From Oscillospiraceae bacterium (lineage in GTDB: Bacteria > Bacillota > Clostridia > Oscillospirales > Oscillospiraceae): a DNA stretch of 12,050 nt. Position 1 is the first letter of the stretch, and the number at the start of each line of letters is the position of its first letter. The notes under the pieces are model-generated. The model was given only the letters and a program-made list of their open reading frames with translations. It searched no databases and was not told the DNA's origin. Positions 7,794 through 12,050 of this stretch are shown one piece after another. The translations under genes were made by a program, and so were the position numbers. The stretch covers positions 1 to 12,050 of the forward strand of contig JAFRUW010000149.1 in the NCBI GenBank assembly GCA_017438675.1, in the 5' to 3' direction.

Positions 7794-8741
7794 ATGAGAT
7801 CCGATCCTCTGGTATCCATCATCATTCCCGTATACAACGGCGGCGATTATCTGCGCGAAGCCATCGACAGCGCCCTTAAGCAGACATACCGCAATACGGA
7901 GGTGCTGGTTATCAACGACGGTTCAGATGACGGCGGAGTCACCCGGAAGATCGCTGAAAGCTGCGGGGAATCCGTCCGCTACTATGAAAAAGAGAACGGC
8001 GGGGTCTCCTCGGCCCTGAATCTCGGCATCCGGAAGATGCGCGGCGATTTGTTTTCCTGGCTTTCACACGACGATCTGTACGACCCACGCAAGATCGAAG
8101 CGCAGGTAAGGGCTCTTCAGGGAACCGACTCTCATTCTGTCGTTTACTGCAATTATTCAACTATAGATGCTGACTCAAAACCTCTTGCGGACACAAAAGT
8201 CTTCGGGCAGCTCCGTTCATCGCTCTCATCCCGGGAAGCGCTGCATCATGTTCTGCGCCACGGCTCACTTAACGGCTGCGGCTTTTTGATACCTCGGGCA
8301 ATGTTTGAGGAGTGCGGAGGCTTTGCGGAGGACCTGAGATATAAGCAGGACGCGCTTATGTGGTATCGGATGTTTGCCGCAGGATGGTCGCTTACCGTCG
8401 TGCCGGAGCAGCTTGTAAAGAGCCGTGTGCATCAGAATCAGCAGACACAGAAAAACCGAGGGAAGTTCAGCGGCGACAATCAAAAGATATGTTCCCGAAT
8501 CCTTCCGGCTTTTGAGAAGATCAGTACCCCGGAAGACGATTTTGTGCTCGAATATGCTTTGCGCTGTTCTTTAAGCGGGGAAAACGAGAATGTTCGGCAG
8601 TGCATACAGGCGCTGAAAAAAAGCGGCAGATACGGAGCATTTACCCGCACGCGGCTTTTTCTGATGCGGACATACGGCCTGGTTCGCCCGGCAGTCCGCA
8701 GGGTTTACTACAAATTAATCAGAGGAATTCGGACCGGTTAA
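7794..8741 (+). CDS. GT2-family glycosyltransferase
   Basis: This 315-residue GT-A fold transferase probably adds one sugar to the lipid-linked EPS repeat unit in the cytoplasm. The N-terminus VSIIIPVYNGGDYL (residues 7-20) starts the nucleotide-binding domain. VLVINDGSDDGG (37-48) is the classical uridine-binding loop, ENGGVSSALNLG (67-78) follows, and FSWLSHDDLYDP (87-98) carries the DXD-type metal-binding aspartates in the SHDD form. HGSLNGCGFLIP (about 158-169) and the downstream GGFAEDLRYKQDALMW region fit the acceptor side, with Asp of KQDALMW a plausible catalytic base by position. The C-terminal ~80 residues are basic and helical with no clear membrane segment. The gene follows a 175-bp gap and ends 5 nt before the EpsG start, so it forms a transcription unit with what follows. 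Donor sugar cannot be assigned. Confidence 0.92.
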   Translation: MRSDPLVSIIIPVYNGGDYLREAIDSALKQTYRNTEVLVINDGSDDGGVTRKIAESCGESVRYYEKENGGVSSALNLGIRKMRGDLFSWLSHDDLYDPRKIEAQVRALQGTDSHSVVYCNYSTIDADSKPLADTKVFGQLRSSLSSREALHHVLRHGSLNGCGFLIPRAMFEECGGFAEDLRYKQDALMWYRMFAAGWSLTVVPEQLVKSRVHQNQQTQKNRGKFSGDNQKICSRILPAFEKISTPEDDFVLEYALRCSLSGENENVRQCIQALKKSGRYGAFTRTRLFLMRTYGLVRPAVRRVYYKLIRGIRTG

Positions 8742-8746
8742 TAAAA

Positions 8747-9817
8747 ATGCTTATTTATTCATTTTTGATCACTTTGCCGCTCGTACCATGTCTGCTTTAC
8801 CGCTTTGTGCGGTTCAAGGGAGCAAACGACGACACCCACAAAAAAGCGGCTATGTTCCTGTTTTTCTCTGTCCTGCTGGTTTTAGTGGCGCTTCGCGCCC
8901 ATTCCGTAGGCAGAGACACATCCAACTATGCGGTGGCATTTAAAAGATTCTCCCATTGGAGCTTTCAGCGGGTTCTGACCTATAAGGAACCTGCGTTCTC
9001 GCTGCTCTGCAAGGGATTATCATACCTGACTGATGATTTTCAATGGCTGGTTGCCATATCCGCATTCATCAGCATTTACCCCATATTCGTCCTCTATAAA
9101 AACGAGGTCGAGTTTCCCATGACAACCGTTGTGCTGTTCCTGATGCTCTCAAATTTTTATCTGCTGTTTTCGGGTATGCGCCAGGCGATTGCGGTTTCTC
9201 TCGGTGTCATCGCGTATGTGATGACTAAAAGAAAAAAGCTTATACCGTTTATCCTGATTGTTGTTTTAGCGTTTTTATTCCATCGCAGCGCTATGATACT
9301 CGGGTTAATGTACCCGCTTTATAATATGCGGATCAGGAAGAGATCTCTTTTCATCGTTGTTATAGTCATGATCCTTATCTACGTGTTCAACCGCCAGATA
9401 TTCCACTTTTTCCAGGGTATCATTCAGGACTACGAAGACATCGGCAACAAAGAAACAGGCGCCTTTGCGATGCTGTTTCTGATGATCATATTCTCCATTT
9501 TTGCTTTTGTCGTTCCGGATGAGTCCCGGATGGACAGTGACACAATCGGCCTGAGGAACTTTCTTCTTATGGCAACTGCCGTACAGATGTTTGCTCCTCT
9601 CAACTATCTGGTCATGCGAATGGGTTATTATTACCTCATCTTTCTGCCCATCACCCTGCCGAAAATAATGAAGGAATCGTCTGACAGATGGCGGCAGGTG
9701 GCCGCCGCTGCCCATTATGTGATCCTTGTCTTTTTTGCACTCAGGTTTTTGCTTACCGCGGCTTCATCAAACACTCTGGATATTTTTCCGTATCGTTTCT
9801 TCTGGGAGATGGTCTAA
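8747..9817 (+). CDS. epsG: EpsG-family polysaccharide polymerase-like membrane protein
   Basis: This 356-residue polytopic membrane protein has about nine or ten hydrophobic segments. It belongs to the EpsG family (PF14897), thought to polymerise undecaprenyl-linked repeat units in Wzy-type systems. Diagnostic motifs are LRAHSVGRDTSNY (residues 49-61), the EP pair at 81-82, FSGMRQAIA (141-149) and FHRSA (178-182); the conserved arginines 50, 57 and 145 are all present. Length matches the family. The start at 8747 places the first membrane segment at the very N-terminus, whereas the open frame back to 8600 only shadows the preceding gene. No ribosome site lies at normal distance (AGAGGA is about 20 nt upstream), so coupling to the GT2 stop 5 nt earlier is likely. 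The gene ends in TAA immediately followed, in the same frame, by the next coding sequence. Confidence 0.9.
   Translation: MLIYSFLITLPLVPCLLYRFVRFKGANDDTHKKAAMFLFFSVLLVLVALRAHSVGRDTSNYAVAFKRFSHWSFQRVLTYKEPAFSLLCKGLSYLTDDFQWLVAISAFISIYPIFVLYKNEVEFPMTTVVLFLMLSNFYLLFSGMRQAIAVSLGVIAYVMTKRKKLIPFILIVVLAFLFHRSAMILGLMYPLYNMRIRKRSLFIVVIVMILIYVFNRQIFHFFQGIIQDYEDIGNKETGAFAMLFLMIIFSIFAFVVPDESRMDSDTIGLRNFLLMATAVQMFAPLNYLVMRMGYYYLIFLPITLPKIMKESSDRWRQVAAAAHYVILVFFALRFLLTAASSNTLDIFPYRFFWEMV
9804..9808 (+). promoter_or_regulatory. Ribosome binding site placed for an ATC start at 9818
   Basis: GGGAG lies 9 nt before ATC at 9818, inside the last codons of the EpsG gene. Its spacing is right for 9818. A second purine-rich run (GGAAGGGG, 9848-9855) lies 10 nt before the ATG at 9866, but it also encodes the conserved glycine loop. 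Confidence 0.5.
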
Positions 9818-11008
9818 ATCAAAATCGTCCAAATCAATGCGACCTGCGGAAGGGGCAGCACCGGTATGATCTGTCAGGAGATCAGCCGTATGCTCACCGA
9901 TGCGGGGAATGAGAACTACATCCTGTATTGCATCGGGCAGAGCGACTTCCCCCAGGGTATCCGCTATGCAAATGAACGGGAGATACGTATCCAGGCCCTC
10001 AGAGCGCGCATCAGCGGGCGGTACGGATTTGTCTCCCGGGGGATTACCCGGCGGCTCATCGGGGAACTCCGGCGCCTTGAGCCCGACATAGTTCACCTTC
10101 ATAATATACACAGCCACAACTGCAATCTTGCCATGCTCTTTGAGTATCTCCGTGAGTCCGGCGCCCGGGTGATCTGGACAATGCACGACTGCTGGGGCTT
10201 TACCGGCTACTGCACCCACTACGTAATGTCCGGCTGCGGAAAATGGGAGTCCGGATGCCATGACTGCCCACAGCGAAGGAAGTTCAGTTGGTTTTCCGAT
10301 CGAAGCAGGGAATTATACGATGCCAAGTGCAGAAAGACAAAACCGTTGGATCTGACACTGGTCGCTCCGTCCCGTTGGATGGCAGACCAGATCGGCCGGT
10401 CGTTTCTGAGCGGGCACGGCTGCTGCGTTATCCCGAACGGGATCGATCTTAATGTGTTCCGCCCGGTGAACGGCAGTTTCCGGGAACGGCACCGTTTGGA
10501 GGACAAATACCTGATTCTGGGTGCTGCATTTGATTGGGGATTAAGAAAAGGACTTGATGTGTTTAAAGAGCTTTCCGAACGGCTGGATGACCGGTTCCGT
10601 ATCGTACTTGTCGGCACCACCAATGAGATCGATAAGCAGCTTCCGGACAGCATTATTTCCATCCATCGCACTGCTGACCGACTTGAGCTGGCGGAGCTGT
10701 ACAGCGCCGCCGACGTGTTCCTTAATCCCACAAGGGAGGAAGTCTTCGGAATGGTGAATATCGAAGCCAATGCCTGCGGAACACCGGTGCTGACGTTTAA
10801 CACAGGAGGATGTCCCGAGTGTATTGAAGAAAGATCTGGATGCGTGATTGCCGTCAACGATATTGACGCCCTTGAACGGGAAATCGTGAGAATATGCAGG
10901 GAGCGTCCATTTAAGCCCGAGGACTGCGTAATGAATGCAGGAAGATTTGAGAATAGTATCATTTATAAGCAGTACTTTGATTTATATAAAGGCATCATCG
11001 GGGAGTAA
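9818..11008 (+). CDS. GT4-family glycosyltransferase (HDCWxFTGxC type) with apparent ATC start
   Basis: This is a 396-residue GT-B fold sugar transferase if read from 9818, acting in cytoplasmic repeat-unit assembly. The 16 codons before the first ATG (9866) encode KIVQINATCGRGSTG, which matches the N-terminal strand and glycine loop (KILQINxxxGxGSTG) of this GT4 subgroup, so the shorter form would lack an essential part of the fold. The codon where Met is expected is ATC, directly after the EpsG TAA; no ATG, GTG or TTG exists between. Other landmarks are DIVHLHNIHSHNCN, TMHDCWGFTGYCTHY with a following Cys cluster (GCGKWESGCHDCPQ), the PNGIDLNVFRP linker, and the EX7E motif in REEVFGMVNIE followed by ACGTPV. 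The HDCW-type motif is shared with colanic-acid WcaC-like transferases. The start is uncertain: true ATC initiation, recent start loss, or a sequencing error. Confidence 0.85.
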   Translation: MKIVQINATCGRGSTGMICQEISRMLTDAGNENYILYCIGQSDFPQGIRYANEREIRIQALRARISGRYGFVSRGITRRLIGELRRLEPDIVHLHNIHSHNCNLAMLFEYLRESGARVIWTMHDCWGFTGYCTHYVMSGCGKWESGCHDCPQRRKFSWFSDRSRELYDAKCRKTKPLDLTLVAPSRWMADQIGRSFLSGHGCCVIPNGIDLNVFRPVNGSFRERHRLEDKYLILGAAFDWGLRKGLDVFKELSERLDDRFRIVLVGTTNEIDKQLPDSIISIHRTADRLELAELYSAADVFLNPTREEVFGMVNIEANACGTPVLTFNTGGCPECIEERSGCVIAVNDIDALEREIVRICRERPFKPEDCVMNAGRFENSIIYKQYFDLYKGIIGE

Positions 11009-11016
11009 GGAGAAGG
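11008..11016 (+). promoter_or_regulatory. Ribosome binding site of the pyruvyl transferase gene
   Basis: AGGAGAAGG begins on the last base of the preceding stop codon; its AGGAG core is 5 nt from the ATG at 11018. This is the strongest start signal in the downstream half of the cluster. Confidence 0.8.
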
Positions 11017-11017
11017 T

Positions 11018-12050
11018 ATGAGAGCTGCAATCATCTCGCATTATTACATGTGCCGAAATTATGGCGGCTGCCTTCAGGCATATGCTCTTTGCAGAGTACT
11101 GAGAGATCTCGGATGTGATGCAGAGCAGCTTTGTTACAGCCGAAAGTCGGACATACCAGAGCGAAATTCAGTTATTCGGCGTATGTACCGCGTGATTAAG
11201 AAAGAGTTCAGAAGTGTTTTGAACCTGAGAATACACGACGCATTAGAGTCTCGTTATTCAGCCATGTCCGATTTTAGAGGTAATAAAATCCCGCACAGCA
11301 AAACGGTTTACGATTCTGATAGTATATCAGGCTGTGTTTCTGACTACGACGTTTTTATTACAGGGAGCGATCAGGTTTGGCATCCCTCAGCCTATTGTCC
11401 TGCGTTTGGCCTGAATTTCGTGCCTCACGTCAAGACAAAGCTCAGTTATGCGGCCAGTATTGCGAAGGACCGCCTGACAGAGGATCAGCTGATTAAGCTT
11501 TCTTCGTGCCTGAGTGATTTTTCGGCTATTTCAGTCCGGGAGGACAAAGCACGAGATTTGTTGAAGGACTGGGTGCGGCAGCCAATCAGGGTTACGCTCG
11601 ATCCCACGTTGCTTCTTACTTCCGAACAATGGGATGATGTCTGTTCCCCGCGCATCGTGAAGGAGCCTTATCTGTTTTGCTTTTTCCTCGGGGACAGCGT
11701 AAAGCAAAGAGAGCTGGCGCGCAGATATGCCGAGGCGCGCGGGCTTAAGCTTGTTACTGTTTCTTTCCTTACCGGGTATTACAGAAAATGCGATATTGAT
11801 TTCGGTGATTTGCCGATCATGGCTGCTTCTCCGGAGGATATTGTTTCTCTTATAAAACACTCCGAAATTGTTTTTACGGACAGCTTCCATGCCGTCACGA
11901 TGTCTGTCGTCTATAAAAAGCAGTTTGTTGTGTTTGACCGTATTATTGGTTCCTCCATGGGCTCGCGGGTAAGCTCACTTTTATCATTGCTTTCCGCAAA
12001 AGATCGCTTTTGCGATGATGAACGAATATGGGATAATTCGTACATAAATA
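11018..12050 (+). CDS. Polysaccharide pyruvyl transferase family protein (3' end outside window)
   Basis: The first 344 residues of a polysaccharide pyruvyl transferase (PF04230) are present; the frame stays open to the window end. The family transfers pyruvate from phosphoenolpyruvate onto a sugar as a ketal, giving acidic polysaccharide; CsaB and the WcaK-type proteins are relatives. Seen here are the N-terminal NYGGCLQAYAL (residues 14-24), GSDQVWHP (116-123), LSYAASI (142-148), SVRE in the middle, and TDSFHAVTMS (287-296), whose Ser/His are the family's conserved C-terminal motif. The gene starts 9 nt after the preceding stop, so it is cotranscribed. Expected product is pyruvylation of a repeat-unit sugar, but some members of this large family have other or unknown substrates. 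It uses visibly more A/T-ending codons than the giant secreted protein gene. Confidence 0.92.
   Translation, partial: MRAAIISHYYMCRNYGGCLQAYALCRVLRDLGCDAEQLCYSRKSDIPERNSVIRRMYRVIKKEFRSVLNLRIHDALESRYSAMSDFRGNKIPHSKTVYDSDSISGCVSDYDVFITGSDQVWHPSAYCPAFGLNFVPHVKTKLSYAASIAKDRLTEDQLIKLSSCLSDFSAISVREDKARDLLKDWVRQPIRVTLDPTLLLTSEQWDDVCSPRIVKEPYLFCFFLGDSVKQRELARRYAEARGLKLVTVSFLTGYYRKCDIDFGDLPIMAASPEDIVSLIKHSEIVFTDSFHAVTMSVVYKKQFVVFDRIIGSSMGSRVSSLLSLLSAKDRFCDDERIWDNSYIN

Noticed and set aside
11531..11890. 119-codon minus-strand frame
   Set aside because: It lies antisense inside the well-supported pyruvyl transferase gene.

Overview
The window is a 12 kb slice of an extracellular polysaccharide (capsule/EPS) biosynthesis locus. 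All seven genes lie on the + strand and are tightly packed. The likely host is an uncultured gut-type clostridial Firmicute (Oscillospiraceae-like). This is inferred from strong AGGAGG-type ribosome sites, an EpsG-family polymerase, a giant secreted protein with aromatic-rich 'cell wall-binding' repeats and a Cys-pair zinc-ribbon-like segment; no marker gene fixes the taxon.

Layout: (1) 3' part of a GT4 glycosyltransferase, 1-597; (2) a 324-residue HPr-kinase/PEPCK-like P-loop protein, 616-1590; (3) a 1,999-residue secreted protein, 1619-7618, with signal peptide, phosphodiester glycosidase (NAGPA) domain, Ig/jelly-roll/cohesin-like modules, Cys-pair segment, repeat stalk with six exact 71-residue units, and a C-terminal CX5R protein-tyrosine-phosphatase-type domain; (4) a 175-bp gap, 7619-7793, with a terminator-like hairpin lacking a downstream T-tract and a further set of mutually exclusive inverted repeats; (5) a GT2 glycosyltransferase, 7794-8741; (6) an EpsG-family membrane protein, 8747-9817; (7) a GT4 glycosyltransferase of the HDCWxFTGxC type, 9818-11008, whose expected start position holds ATC rather than ATG; (8) a polysaccharide pyruvyl transferase, 11018 to the window end, incomplete at 3'.

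Working together (inference): the glycosyltransferases assemble a lipid-linked repeat unit in the cytoplasm, the pyruvyl transferase adds an acidic ketal, and EpsG polymerises the units at the membrane. The giant secreted protein acts outside the cell. Its N-terminal domain belongs to a family that removes sugars from sugar-phosphodiesters. Its C-terminal domain belongs to a family that removes phosphate from phosphomonoesters. The two could act in sequence on a phosphodiester-linked glycan while the repeats anchor the protein to the wall. This glycosidase-stalk-phosphatase arrangement is the most unusual item in the window; the ATC-start gene and the structured 7654-7758 gap come next.
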